From Siphonodentalium dalli (Eukaryota; Mollusca; Scaphopoda; Gadilida; Siphonodentaliidae): a DNA stretch of 64,000 nt. Numbering within the stretch: position 1 is the stretch's first letter; every line of letters begins with the position of its first letter. Shown one piece after another: positions 47,579-59,060 of the stretch. Under the pieces are notes generated by a model. The model was not told where the DNA came from and did not search any database. It worked only from the letters and a program-made list of their open reading frames with translations. The stretch covers positions 10,873,784 to 10,937,783 of the forward strand of contig CP136066.1 of assembly GCA_032622095.1 (NCBI GenBank). The letters run 5' to 3'. A program made the translations under genes and the position numbers.

Positions 47579-50500
47579 CAAATCACGTCCATACTGTGTT
47601 CAGAAAACGCATATCCCGTGCACACTGGGATGAAAACCGAGCCCAATGCGCTAAAACTGTTATATATGATAATCACGTGACCAGCGATGACCTATATATG
47701 TAAAAAATCCGAGCTGCGTGTGGTGAGATTCTGATAAAGGTTAACACACGAATCAAATCGCGCCCAAATTGTGTTCAGAAAACGCATATCCCGTGCACAC
47801 TGAGACGAAAACCGAGCCCAATGTGCTAAAACTGATATATATGATAGTCACGTGGCCCATGATGACCTATATGTCAAGCATCCGAGCTGAGTGTGGTGAG
47901 TTTCTGATAAAGGGTTAACACACGAATCAAATCATGCCCATATTGTGTTCAGAAAACGTATATCCCGTGCACACTAGGATGAAAACCGAGCCCAATGTGC
48001 TGAAACTGATATATATGATAATCACGTGACGCGTGATGACCTATATGTCAAAAATCCGAGCTGTGTGTGGTGAGATTCTGATAAAGGGTTCACACAAGAA
48101 TCAAATCATGCCCATATTGTGTTCAGAAAACGCATATCCCGTGCACACTGGGATGAAACCCGAGCCCTATGAGCTAAAACTGTTATATATGATAAACACG
48201 TGACGCGTGATGACCTATATGTCGAAAATCCGAGCTGCGTGTGGTAAGATTCTGATAAAGGGTTAACACAAGAATCAAAGCATGCCCATATTGTGTTCAG
48301 AAAACGCATATCCCGTGCACACTGGGACGAAACCCGAGCCCTATGTGCTAAAACTGATATATATGATAAACACGTGACGCGTGATGATCTATATGTCGAA
48401 AATCCGAGCTGCGTGTGGTAAGATTCTGATAAAGGGTTAACACACGAATCAAATCGTGCCCATATTGTGTTCAGAAAACGCATATCCCGTGCACACTGGG
48501 ATGAAAACCGAGCCCAATGCGCTAAAACTGTTATATATGATATTCATGTGACCAGCGATGACCTATATGTAAAAATCCGAGCTGCGTGTGGTGAGATTCT
48601 GATAAAGGGTTAACACACGAATCAAATCACGCCCAAATTGTGTTCAGAAAACGGATATCCCGTGCACACTGGGACGAAATCCGAGCCCAATGCGCTAAAA
48701 CTGTTATATATGATAGTCACGTGGCCCTTGAGGACCTATATGTCAAAAATCCGAGCTGCGTGTGGCGAGATTCTGATAAAGGGTTAACACACGCATCAAA
48801 TGATGCCCAAATTGTGTTCATAAAACGCATATCCCGTGCACACTGGGACGAAAACCGAGCCCAATGTGCTAAAACTGATATATATGATAAACACGTGACG
48901 CGTGATGACCTATATGTCAAAAATCCGAGCTGCTTGTGATGAGATTCTGATAAAGGGTTAACACACGAATCAAATCATGTCCATACTGTTTTCAGAAAAC
49001 GTATATCCCTAGCACACTGGGATGAAAACCGAGCCCAATGCGCTAAAACTGTTATATATGATAATCACGTGACCAGCGATGACCTGTATATGTCAAAATC
49101 CGAGCTGCGTGTGGTGAGATTCTGATAAAGGGTTAACACACGAATCAAATCGCGCCCAAATTGTGTTCAGAAAACGCATATCCCGTGCACACTGAGACGA
49201 AAACCGAGCCCAATGTGCTAAAACTGATATATATGATAGTCACGTGGCCCTTGATGACCTATATATCAAACATCCGAGCTGAGTGTGGTGAGTTTCTGAT
49301 AAAGGGTTAACACACGAATCAAATCATGCCCATACTGTGTTCAGAAAACGCATATCCCGTGCACACTGGGATGAAACCCGAGCCCTATGTGCTGAAACTG
49401 ATATATATGATAATCACGTGACGCGTGATGACCTATATGTCGAAAATCCGAGCTGCGTGTGGTAAGATTCTGATAAAGGGTTAACACACGAATCAAATGA
49501 TGTCCATACTGTGTTCAGAAAACGCATATCCCGTGCACACTGGGATGAAAACCGAGCCCAATGCGCTAAAACTGTTATATATGATAATCATGTGACCAGC
49601 GATGACCTATATGTCAAACATCCGAGCTGTGTGTGGTGAGATTCTGATAAAGGGTTAACACACGAATCAAATCACTCCCGAATTGTGTTCAGAAAACGCA
49701 TATCCCGTGCACACTGGGACGAAACCCGAGCCATATGTGCTAAAACTGATATATATGATAAACACGTGACGCGTGATGACCTATATGTCGAAAATCCGAG
49801 CTGCGTGTGGTAAGATTCTGATAAAGGGTTAACACACGAATCAAATGATGTCCATACTGTGTTCAGAAAACGCATACCCCGTGCACACTGGGATGAAAAC
49901 CGAGTCCAATGCGCTAAAACTGTTATATATGATAATCACGTGACCAGCGAGGACATATATGTCAAAAATCCGAGCTGCGTGTGGAGAGATTCTGATAAAC
50001 GGTTAACATACGAATCAAATCACGCCCAAATTGTGTTCATAAAACGCATATCCCGTGCACACTGGGACGAAAACCGAGCCCAATGCGCTAAAACTGATAT
50101 ATATGATAGTCACGTGGCCCTTGATGACCTATATGTCAAAAATCCGAGCTGCTGTGGTGAGATTCTGATAAAGGGTTAACACAAGAATCAAATCATGCCC
50201 AAATTGTGTTCAGAAAACGCATATCCCGTGCACACTGGGACGAAACCCAAGCCCTATGTGCTAAAACTGATATATATGATAAACACGTGACGCGTGATGA
50301 TCTATATGTCGAAAATCCGAGCTGCGTGTGGTAAGATTCTGATAGAGGGTTAACACACGAATCAAATCGTGCCCATATTGTGTTCAGAAAACGCATATCC
50401 CTAGCACACTGGGATGAAAACCGAGCCCAATGCGCTAAAACTGTTATATATGATAATCATGTGACCAGCGATGATCTATATGATAAAAATCCGAGCTGCG

Positions 50501-53500
50501 TGTGGTCAGATTCTGATAAAGGGTTAACACAAGAATCAAATCACGCCCAAATTGTGTTCAGAAAACGGATATCCCGTGCACACTGGGACGAAAACCGAGC
50601 CCAATGCGCTAAAACTGTTATATATGATAGTCACGTGGCCCTTGAGGACCTATATGTCAAAAATCCGAGCTGCGTGTGGCGAGATTCTGATAAAGGGTTA
50701 ACACACGAATCAAATCATTCCCAAATTGTGTTCATAAAACGCATATCCCGTGCACACTGGGGTGAAAACCGAGCCCAATGTGCTGAAACTGATATATATG
50801 ATAAACACGTGACGCGTGATGACCTATATGTCAAAAATCCGAGCTGCGTGTGGTGAGATTCTGATAAAGGGTTAACACAAGAATCAAATCATGCCCAAAT
50901 TGTGTTCAGAAAACGCATATCCCGTGCACACTGGGACGAAACCCGAGCCCTATGTGCTAAAACTGATATATATGATAAACACGTGACGCGTGATGATCTA
51001 TATGTCGAAAATCCGAGCTGCGTGTGGTAAGATTCTGATAAAGGGTTAACACACGAATCAAATCTTGCCCATATTGTGTTCAGAAAACGCATATCCCTAG
51101 CACACTGGGATGAAAACCGAGCCCAATGCGCTAAAACTGTTATATATGATATTCATGTGACCAGCGATGACCTATATGATAAAAATTCGAGCTGCGTGTG
51201 GTGAGATTCTGATAAAGGGTTAACACACGAATCAAATCACGCCCAAATTGTGTTCAGAAAACGGATATCCGTGCACACTGGGACGAAAACCGAGCCCAAT
51301 GCGCTAAAACTGTTATATATGATAGTCACGTGGCCCTTGAGGACCTATATGTCAAAAATCCGAGCTGCGTGTGGCGAGATTCTGATAAAGGGTTAACACT
51401 CGAATCAAATAATGTCCATACTGTGTTCAGAAAACGCATATCCCTAGCACACTGGGATGAAAACCGAGCCCAATGCGCTAAAACTGTTATATATGATAAT
51501 CACGTGACCAGCGATGACCTATATATGTCAAAAATCCGAGCTGCGTGTGGTGAGATTCTGATAAAGGGTTAACACACGAATCAAATCGCGCCCAAATTGT
51601 GTTCAGAAAACGCATATCCCGTGCACACTGAGACGAAAACCGAGCCCAATGTGCTAAAACTGATATATATGAAAGTCACGTTGCCCTTGATGACCTATAT
51701 GTCAAACATCCGAGCTGAGTGTGGTGAGTTTCTGATAAAGGGTTAACACACGAATCAAATCATGCCCATATTGTGTTCAGAAAACGCATATCCCGTGCAC
51801 ACTGGGATGAAAACCGAGCCCAATGTGCTGAAACTGATATATATGATAATCACGTGACGCGTGATGACCTATATGTCAAAAATCCGAGCTTCGTGTGGTG
51901 AGATTCTGATAAAGGGTTCACACAAGAATCAAATCATACCCATATAGTGTTCAGAAAACGCATATCCCGTGCACACTGGGATGAAACCCGAGCCCTATGT
52001 GCTAAAACTGTTATATATGATAAACACGTGGCGCGTGATGACCTATATGTCAAAAATCCGAGCTGCGTGTGGTAAGATTCTGATAAAGGGTTAACACACG
52101 AATCAAATCGTGCCCATATTGTGTTCAGAAATCGCATATCCCGTGCACACTGGGATGAAAACCGAGCCCAATGCGCTAAAACTGTTATATATGATAATCA
52201 TGTGACCAGCGATGACCTATATGTCAAAAATCCGAGCTGCATGTGGTGAGTTTCTGATAAAGGGTTAACACACGAATCAAATCACGCCCAAATTGTGTTC
52301 AGAAAAAGCATATCCCGTGCACACTGGGACGAAATCCGAGCCCTATGTGCTAAAACTGATATATATGATAAACAAGTGACGCGTGATGACCTATATGTCG
52401 AAAATCCGAGCTGCGTGTGGTGAGATTCTGATAAAGGGTTAACACACGAATCAAAAGATTTCCATACTGTGTTCAGAAAACGCATATCCCGTGCACACTG
52501 GGATGGAAACCGAGTCCAATGCGCTAAAACTGTTATATATGATAATCACGTGACCAGCGATGACATATAGGTCAAAAATCCGAGCTGCGTGTGGAGAGAT
52601 TCTGATAAACGGTTAACATACGATCAAATCACGCCCAAATTGTGTTCATAAAACGCATATCCCGTGCACACTGGGACGAAAACCGAGCCCAATGCGCTAA
52701 CACTGATATATATGATAGTCACGTGGCCCTTGATGACCTATATGTCAAAAATCCGAGCTGCGTGTGGTGAGATTCTGATAAAGGGTTAACACACGAATCA
52801 AATCATGCCCAAATTGTGTTCATAAAACGCATATCCCGTGCACACTGGGGTGAAAACCGAGCCCAATGTGCTGAAACTGATATATATGATAAACACGTGA
52901 CGCGTGATGACCTATATGTCAAAATCCGAGCTGCGTGTGGTGAGATTCTGATAAAGGGTTAACACTCGAATCAAATCATGTCCATATTGTGTTCAGAAAA
53001 CACATATCCCGTGCACACTGCGACGAAAATCGAGCCCAATTCGCTAAAACTGATATATATGATAGTCACGTGGCCCTTGATGACCTATATGTCAAAAATC
53101 CGAGATGCGTGTGGTGAGATTCTGATAAAGGGTTAACACTCGAATCAAATCATGTCCATATTGTGTTCAGAAAACGCATATCCCGTACACATATCCCGTG
53201 CACACTGGGACGAAAACCGAGCCCAATGCGCTAAAACTGATATATATGATAGTCACGTGGCCCTTGATGACCTATATGTCAAAAATCCGAGCTGCGTGTG
53301 GTGAGATTCTGATAAAGGGTTAACACTCGAATCAAATCATGTCCATATTGTGTTCAGAAAACGCATATCCCGTGCACACTGGGATGAAAACCGAGCCCAA
53401 TGCGCTAAAACTGTTATATATGGTAATCACGTGACCAGCGATGACCTATATGTCAAAAATCCGAGCTGCGCGTGGTGAGATTCTGATAAACGGTTAACAT

Positions 53501-53980
53501 ACGAATCAAATCACGCACAAATTGTTTTCAGAAAACGCATATCCCGTGCACACTGGGATGAAAACCGAGCCCAGTGCGCTAAAACTGATATATATGATAG
53601 TCACGTGGCCCTTGATGACCTATATGTAAAACATCCGAGCTTCGCGTTGTGAGATTCTGATAAACGGTTAACATACGAATCAAATCACGACCAAATTGTA
53701 TTCAGAAAACGCAAATCCCGTGCACACTGGGATGAAAACCGAGCCCAATCCGCTAAAACGGATATATATCATAGTCACGTGACCCTTGATGACCTATATG
53801 TCAAAAATTCGAGCTGCGTGTGGTGAGATTCTGATAAAGGGTTAACACAGGAATCAAATCATGCCCATATTGTGTTCAGAAATTGCATAGCCCGTGCACA
53901 CTGGGATGAAAACCGAGCCCAAAGTGCTGAAACTGATATATATGATAATCACGTGACGCGCGATGACCTATATGTCAAAG

Positions 53981-54207
53981 GTGCGCGGGTGAGATTAACA
54001 CGCTAATTAAACCGATGTAAATGCTGATTGTATGTCGAAAAATGTCGTAACGTAGGTAAAAATAATTGGACGGAACCCTTATTCGACGAACTTGGCATGT
54101 TGGCTGGTTTAGGTGGTGAACTTTGGTTCAGTTCAAATAATCCAAATCGTCGTCAGAAATCAGAAATGTTAACAAAATCAGCAGAATTATAAGTAAAAAC
54201 AAGGGCC
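53981..54207 (+). repeat. flanking-DNA segment trapped inside the satellite
   Basis: GTGCGCGGGTGAGATTAACA through AAAACAAGGGCCATAAC is not satellite but a ~170-bp-core-like sequence (TAAAAATAATTGGACGGAAC, CTTTGGTTCAGTTCAAATAA, GAAATGTTAACAAAATC). The same sequence, with essentially one difference (TGTCGTAACG against TGTTGTAACG), begins at 55,275 where the array truly ends. On its right it joins satellite at ..GGCCATAAC-ACGTGACGCG.., against ..GGCCATAACTCGTGTAAAAT.. in the other copy. Confidence 0.9.
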
Positions 54208-55274
54208 ATAACACGTGACGCGTGATGACCTATGTGTCGAAAATCCGAGCTGCGTGTGGTAAGATTATGATAAAGGGTTAACACACGAATCAAATCATGC
54301 CCATATTGTGTTCAGAAAACGCATATCCCGTGCACACTGGGATGAAAACCGAGTCTAATGCGCTAAAACTGTTATATATGATAGTCACGTGGCCCGGGAT
54401 GACCTATATGTAAAAAATCCGAGCTGCGTGTGGTGAGATTCTGATAAAGGGTTCACACAAGAATCAAACCATGCCCAAATTGTGTTCAGAAACGCATATC
54501 CCGTGCACACTGGGACGAAACCCGAGCCCTATGTGCTAAAACTTATATATATGATAAACACGTGACGCGTGATGACCTATATGTCGAAAATCCGAGCTGC
54601 GTGTGGTAAGATTCTGATAAAGGGTTAACACACGAATCAAATTATGTCCATACTGTGTTCAGAAAACGCATATCCCGTGCACACTGGGATGAAAACCGAG
54701 CCCAATGCGCTAAAACTGTTATATATGATAATCACGTGACCAGCGATGACCTGTATATGTCAAAAATCCGAGCTGCGTGTGGTGAGATTCTGATAAACGG
54801 TTAACATACGAATCAAATCACGCCCAAATTGTGTTCATAAAACGAATATCCCGTGCACACTGGGACGAAAACCGAGCCCAATGCGCTAAAACTGATATAT
54901 ATGATAGTCACGTGGCCCTTGATGACCTATATGTCAAAAATCAGAGCTGCGTGTGGTGAGATTCTGATAAAGGGTTAACACTCGAATCAAATCATGTCCA
55001 TATTGTGTTCAGAAAACACATATCCCGTGCACACTGGGACGAAAACCGAGCCCAATGCGCTAAAACTGATATATATGATAGTCACGTGGCCCTTGATGAA
55101 ATCCGAGCTGCGTGTGGTGAGATTCTGATAAAGGGTTAACACAGGAATCAAATCATGCCCATATTGTGTTCAGAAATTGCATAGCCCGTGCACACTGGGA
55201 TGAAAACCGAGCCCAAAGTGCTGAAACTGATATATATGATAATCACGTGACGCGCGATGACCTATATGTCAAAG
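54208..55274 (+). repeat. terminal satellite segment, part of a 1.29-kb edge duplication
   Basis: About six further monomers. The last one (ACAGGAATCAAATCATGCCC, AGAAATTGCATAGCCCGTGC, AGCCCAAAGTGCTGAAACTG) is a copy of the monomer at 53,845-53,975, 1,294 bp earlier. One monomer here lacks about 20 bases (CCCTTGATGAAATCCGAGC near 55,090). Edge monomers are more irregular than central ones. Confidence 0.85.
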
Positions 55275-55860
55275 GTGCGCGGGTGAGATTAACACGCTAA
55301 TTAAACCGATGTAAATGCTGATTGTATGTCGAAAAATGTTGTAACGTAGGTAAAAATAATTGGACGGAACCCTTATTCGACGAACTTGGCATGTTGGCTG
55401 GTTTAGGTGGTGAACTTTGGTTCAGTTCAAATAATCCAAATCGTCGTCAGAAATCAGAAATGTTAACAAAATCAGCAGAATTATAAGTAAAAACAAGGGC
55501 CATAACTCGTGTAAAATCGATTCGACAGTCCCTTATTTAAATTTGTCGTGTATTTCGATCCAGGTAATACACACGTACGTATACCAACTTTTGTTCATGT
55601 CGATAAATCCAAACAGAGTTATCGGCCGCAAACCAAACATGTTGACAAAATTGTTCAATTCTAAGTCAAAAATGCCCGTAACTCATGTAAAAATAAATTG
55701 TACTAAACTCGCTCTAGAACTTTCCTTGTATACGGCAAAGCATTATAGCGGTAAAACGATACGAAATACAGAGAGTACTTTCTTGCCCGTAGATACACAT
55801 ACCAACTATGATTCAGATCAAGCTACCCTAACTGGAGTTATCGGTCGATTCATTATTACA
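55275..55860 (+). repeat. three decayed ~170-bp core units at the right edge of the satellite
   Basis: TAAAAATAATTGGACGGAAC, then CATAACTCGTGTAAAATCGA..ATACCAACTTTTGTTCATGT..AACAGAGTTATCGGCCGCAA, then AATTCTAAGTCAAAAATGCC..CGTAACTCATGTAAAAATAA..AACTGGAGTTATCGGTCGA. These follow the order of boxes of the tandem core at 8,691-9,365, at an estimated 65-75% identity. The satellite therefore abuts, or lies within, an element of that type. Confidence 0.75.
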
Positions 55861-55984
55861 TAATAGGGTGCATTTAAAATAAAAATAAAATCGCAGTTTA
55901 CCTATTCTTCAGACCTGACGTGCCTGGCCACTGCCGCACTTTCCGCGCTTTTCGCGGCCAGGCCGCACCATGTGAAGTTAATAA

Positions 55985-55989
<5 letters not shown>

Positions 55990-56020
<31 letters not shown>
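55990..56020 (+). repeat. (AT)n microsatellite
   Basis: About 15 AT units. It is preceded by a short GC-rich island (CCGCACTTTCCGCGCTTTTC then GCGGCCAGGCCGCACC, 55,935-55,970) that is unusual for the surroundings. Confidence 0.9.
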
Positions 56021-56025
<5 letters not shown>

Positions 56026-56529
56026 TTATGGTCCGATTGCTCTTGAGAAGACGTTTTAATAATACTAACATGGTGAGTATATAGGACACTGCGTATCAGC
56101 AAAATCGACATGACGGTTCTTACGAGGAAAGTAAATTAATATTGCCATAGTTATACGCTAGTGGAATGAACGAATCACAGATAAACCGCACGCATAAGGA
56201 TATCTGTGGCTTTATAAAATAAAGCAAGAGGGGAGCATTTTACTGAAATTAACCATTATATTATTAACGCTGGTGGAGCTCTCCGCTTGATATTCTAGAT
56301 GAGCATGTTGATTCATAAAATGTCATCACTATTCAGATTTCAGCGATATTTGCGAACAAGGTCATCGTGTAGCTTTCCCCATTGACCGACCGCGTGAACT
56401 TGAATGTATCTTCTGCTTTGCTCATACTTACTTTTCGATTCAAGAAATTATAGAATATTTAAGGGTTACTAGATGCATGTATGTACTATGTAGTCTTATG
56501 CTATAATTTAAACACGAAATAATAAGGTT

Positions 56530-56755
56530 AGCATGACAAAGTTGTATCACGAATTTCGATAACAGTACTGCGTCTCCCACCCTGCCCCATGAAACGCTTC
56601 CTTCTATATATATATATGTACGACATTAACGATTTGATGGATCTTTAATTGGTGTTATAATATTGATAAGAACTTCCTATATATATATATAATGTTAGCA
56701 TCACGAATTTTGATAACAGTAGTGTTGTCCGCCACCATGCCTCGTGAAACGCTTC
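56530..56755 (+). repeat. direct duplication with TATATA tracts
   Basis: GTTAGCAT..TCACGAATTTCGATAACAGT..CCATGAAACGCTTC (56,527-56,600) and GTTAGCATCACGAATTTTGA..CTCGTGAAACGCTTC (56,694-56,755). ATATATATATAT tracts lie between and within. It directly precedes the reverse-transcriptase remnant. Confidence 0.6.
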
Positions 56756-56761
56756 ACAATG

Positions 56762-57405
56762 GATTCCAAAAGGGACAAAGGGTGTAAGCTACCTAAATGC
56801 ATCGTTTGTCCTTCGTGAATCAATAGCGTACACACGGGATCTTAATTCTTGGGCTTTTGCGTGCTTTTTGGACAACCAGAAAGCGTTTGACCGCGTGTGA
56901 CCCGACGGTCTCCTTGTAAAGGTGTGTGATCTAGGATTCAAGGGGAATATTTAACGCATCGTGGCTCATAAGCACGAGGATTGTAGAAGTCTGGCTATGT
57001 TCAATTGTGCGTTCGCAAGCTCCTTCGAAATATCACAAATAACCCGGCAAGGAGCTGTCACATCTCCGTATTTTTATCGTATTATTAATTAATAAATATC
57101 TTATTTATTAATGACCTTCTAAATTCATTACAGTCATCGGGGCATCGGTTTATCAATTGGAAACGTGCTCACTAACGGCCACTGACGACATGTCCTTGAT
57201 ATCCACGTCAAATACCGGATTAGATAGCCTGCTGGAAATTTGCTACAGCAGAACATGGCGGTTCAACTGATCTAGCACAATGAGCGCAGTAGTTATCTTC
57301 AACGAGACGACACGCCGGAGCCAACGCCATGGCATGTATCTTTATCTCGGAGGTCAGGCGGTTCAAGAGTTCGACGAATGTATCTTTTGGGTCTAAAGCA
57401 ATCAA
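56762..57405 (+). pseudogene. non-LTR retrotransposon reverse-transcriptase fragment (dead)
   Basis: The conceptual product is the RNA-directed DNA polymerase of a LINE, which copies element RNA at a nicked target. In one frame from 56,799 I read ASFVLRESIAY, then FACFLDNQKAFDRV, then PDGLLVKVCDLGFKGN, then MFNCAFASSFEIS and TRQGAVTSPYFY. These are the palm-domain signatures FLDxxKAFDxV and RQGxxxSP. After a frame change come INDLLNSLQSSGH and, in another frame, TDDMSLISTSNTGLDSLL with the catalytic DD pair (about 57,183-57,188). The frame is broken by TGA directly after AFDRV (where a Trp codon is expected), by TAA after GFKGN, by further stops and by at least two shifts. The length covers only part of the RT domain; endonuclease and 3' end are absent. 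The clade is uncertain (CR1/Jockey-like by eye). Confidence 0.85.
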
Positions 57406-57994
57406 AGTTCAAAAACTATTAGATGTACAGTGCTTTCTGAAAAAAAAATAACTCATGCACACCTCAAACGTTGTTGACTCTAATAAAATCCATTGTTTTG
57501 CCGAAAGCGCTACTCTGAAGTGGGTTACTTCCAACAACACACAACAACAAATTGATCTACTCCATTGAGAAAGCGTTCCGTGTTCGCGTGAAACAAGAGC
57601 CGTTGAAGCGAGCGGACTCAAATAAATACAGATCTTGATATGTTGGGCATCATGCCAATCGAAAATTAGTTATAAGTACATGTGCGAAACTGCTCTTCCT
57701 CGCGGATTTAATTCATCACCCAGAAGGTCATCAGGTTCCGATACTAATATTTCTGCAAAAGTGTTCAAAATGTTTTGTTCGACCGATCAACGTCTGTGTT
57801 TACCGCTAACATAATTCAGTTGCTCACAGAATATAACATGTGACTTTCTGGACATCTACATGCAATATGTGAATTCCCTAGTAAACCAGGACAGAAATCC
57901 TAATTAAGTATGCCGTGCGAGGCTACTACTCTATCAGTGGTCCAGTTCGATTAGGGGCGATCCAAAATACGACACGACATATTCGCCACCCTCA
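57406..57994. other. intergenic sequence after the LINE remnant
   Basis: No further RT motifs and no domain on either strand. It may still be decayed LINE sequence. Confidence 0.35.
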
Positions 57995-58510
57995 AGTTTT
58001 AGGAATAACGTTGTTCGCCACTCCCACCCAATTCAGATCGCAGATTTTTGTTTGCAATTCTACTTCCAGAAAATGATGGTATATTATTGAAGAATCGTCT
58101 AATCTAATGCACAAAATAAGAAACTCATCTGACATCCAAGTTTTAAGAAGTAAGTTATTCGCCATCCCCACCCATCAACCAATTCAGGTCGCCGATTTTT
58201 GTTCGCAATCCCAGTTCTAGAAATGATTGATTATGATTGAAGGATTGTCTAATCTAATGCACAAAATAAGAAACTCATCTGACATCCAAGTTTTTAGAAT
58301 ACAGTTATTGGCCACCCCCCCCCCCCCTCACCACCAACCAAGTCAGGTCACAGATTTGTGTTCGCAATTCCACTTCCAGTTCTTTAAAATGATTGTTTAT
58401 GATTGAACGATCGTCTAATCTAATGCTCAAAACAAGAAATTCATCTGACATCCACGTATTAAGAATAAAGTTATACGCCACGTCCCCCCCCCCCCCCCCT
58501 CCCAACCACC
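57995..58510 (+). repeat. ~150-165-bp tandem repeat, about 3.5 copies
   Basis: AACTCATCTGACATCCAAGT recurs at 58,123 and 58,273 and, as ATTCATCTGACATCCACGTA, at 58,439. Between are GTTATTCGCCATCCCCACCC-type C-rich stretches, CAGATTTTTGTTCGCAATTC and GATCGTCTAATCTAATGCNC. The C-tracts grow to more than 12 bases in the last two copies, which accounts for the varying period. Confidence 0.8.
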
Positions 58511-58878
58511 AAACTATCAGAATTTCATATCGCATTCCGATTGAAAAATATTTGCAGCCATTGGTTGATATTTGACCATGTGATTAAATCACGGCTACCC
58601 ATTGGACCAATATATGGAACCCTCTGCTCCATACAGAATCGTTCAATTGGAGATAGGACCATGTTTCATTGCATATTACGAGCAAACTACCATTCATGGA
58701 CACGCGTTGGATAGCTATATTGAAAGAAAATTTTATTCCGGTTCAAACAATATCAAAATCACATTTTCGCGTCAAAATGGACATATAGGCTTTGGTTGTC
58801 ACGCGACGATAAGTAAGTGACTCTTGTGAGATGGCCACGTGCTGTGCTGATAGATTCCATTAATCTCTTTTATCTTAC

Positions 58879-59060
58879 TCCACACCCATTAACGTATAGG
58901 CACATGTATTCAATGGAATCCCAGCTGTGATGCACATGTATTCAACAGGAGACGTGATGCACATGTATTGAACGGAATCCCAGCCATTGAATACATAATT
59001 ATTGTAATTCAATATTCGTATCTGAAGCATGCATTCTGATTGGCCGAGAGCTGCTAGCAT
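58879..59060 (+). repeat. dispersed repeat shared with 21.13 and 22.58 kb
   Basis: CCACACCCATTAACGTATAG, then GCACATGTATTCAA repeated three times with GTGATGCACATGTATT linkers, then GAATCCCAGCCATTGAATAC, then GCATTCTGATTGGCCGAGAG. The first and third parts match 21,133-21,190 and the last matches 22,587-22,607, so one ancestral element contained both. Confidence 0.65.

Larger units (their letters stand above)
28456..53980 (+). repeat. 174-bp satellite array, right arm
   Basis: About 147 head-to-tail monomers. Boxes in order: GTTAACACACGAATCAAAT, TGTGTTCAGAAAACGCATAT, CCCGTGCACACTGGGAYGAA, CGAGCCCAATGCGCTAAAAC, TATATATGATAATCACGTG, a variable 5-7-bp window, GATGACCTATATGTCAAAAA, TCCGAGCTGCGTGTGGTGAG, ATTCTGATAAAGG. 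The period is 174 bp. Monomer classes are set by the bases after CACGTG: GCCCTTG (I), ACCAGCG (II), ACGCGTG (III), GCCCGGG (IV). Long-range copies show repeated segmental duplication: 29.5 to 33.8 kb (offset 4,354), 33.8 to 40.5 kb (6,621), 40.5 to 44.3 kb (3,827), 38.5 to 43.4 kb (4,872). Frames up to 158 codons occur because 174 is divisible by three; they are not genes. Confidence 0.97.

Noticed and set aside
28991-53294. Dozens of 60-158-codon frames with MFRKRISRAHWDEN or AYPVHTGTKTEPNALK peptides
   Set aside because: They are translations of the 174-bp satellite; 174 is divisible by three, frames are open on both strands at once, and there is no start or splice context.
23764-55274. A CENP-B box in the satellite monomer
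   Set aside because: TTCGTCCCAGTGTGCACGGGA has TTCG, A and CGGG in order, but the spacing between A and CGGG is seven bases instead of two, so it does not fit the CENP-B core.
23764-55274. A CRISPR array
   Set aside because: The repeat is contiguous with no spacers of unrelated sequence, and the DNA is clearly eukaryotic.
57220-57405. 61-codon minus-strand frame opposite the LINE remnant
   Set aside because: It is the antisense shadow of the reverse-transcriptase sequence on the plus strand.
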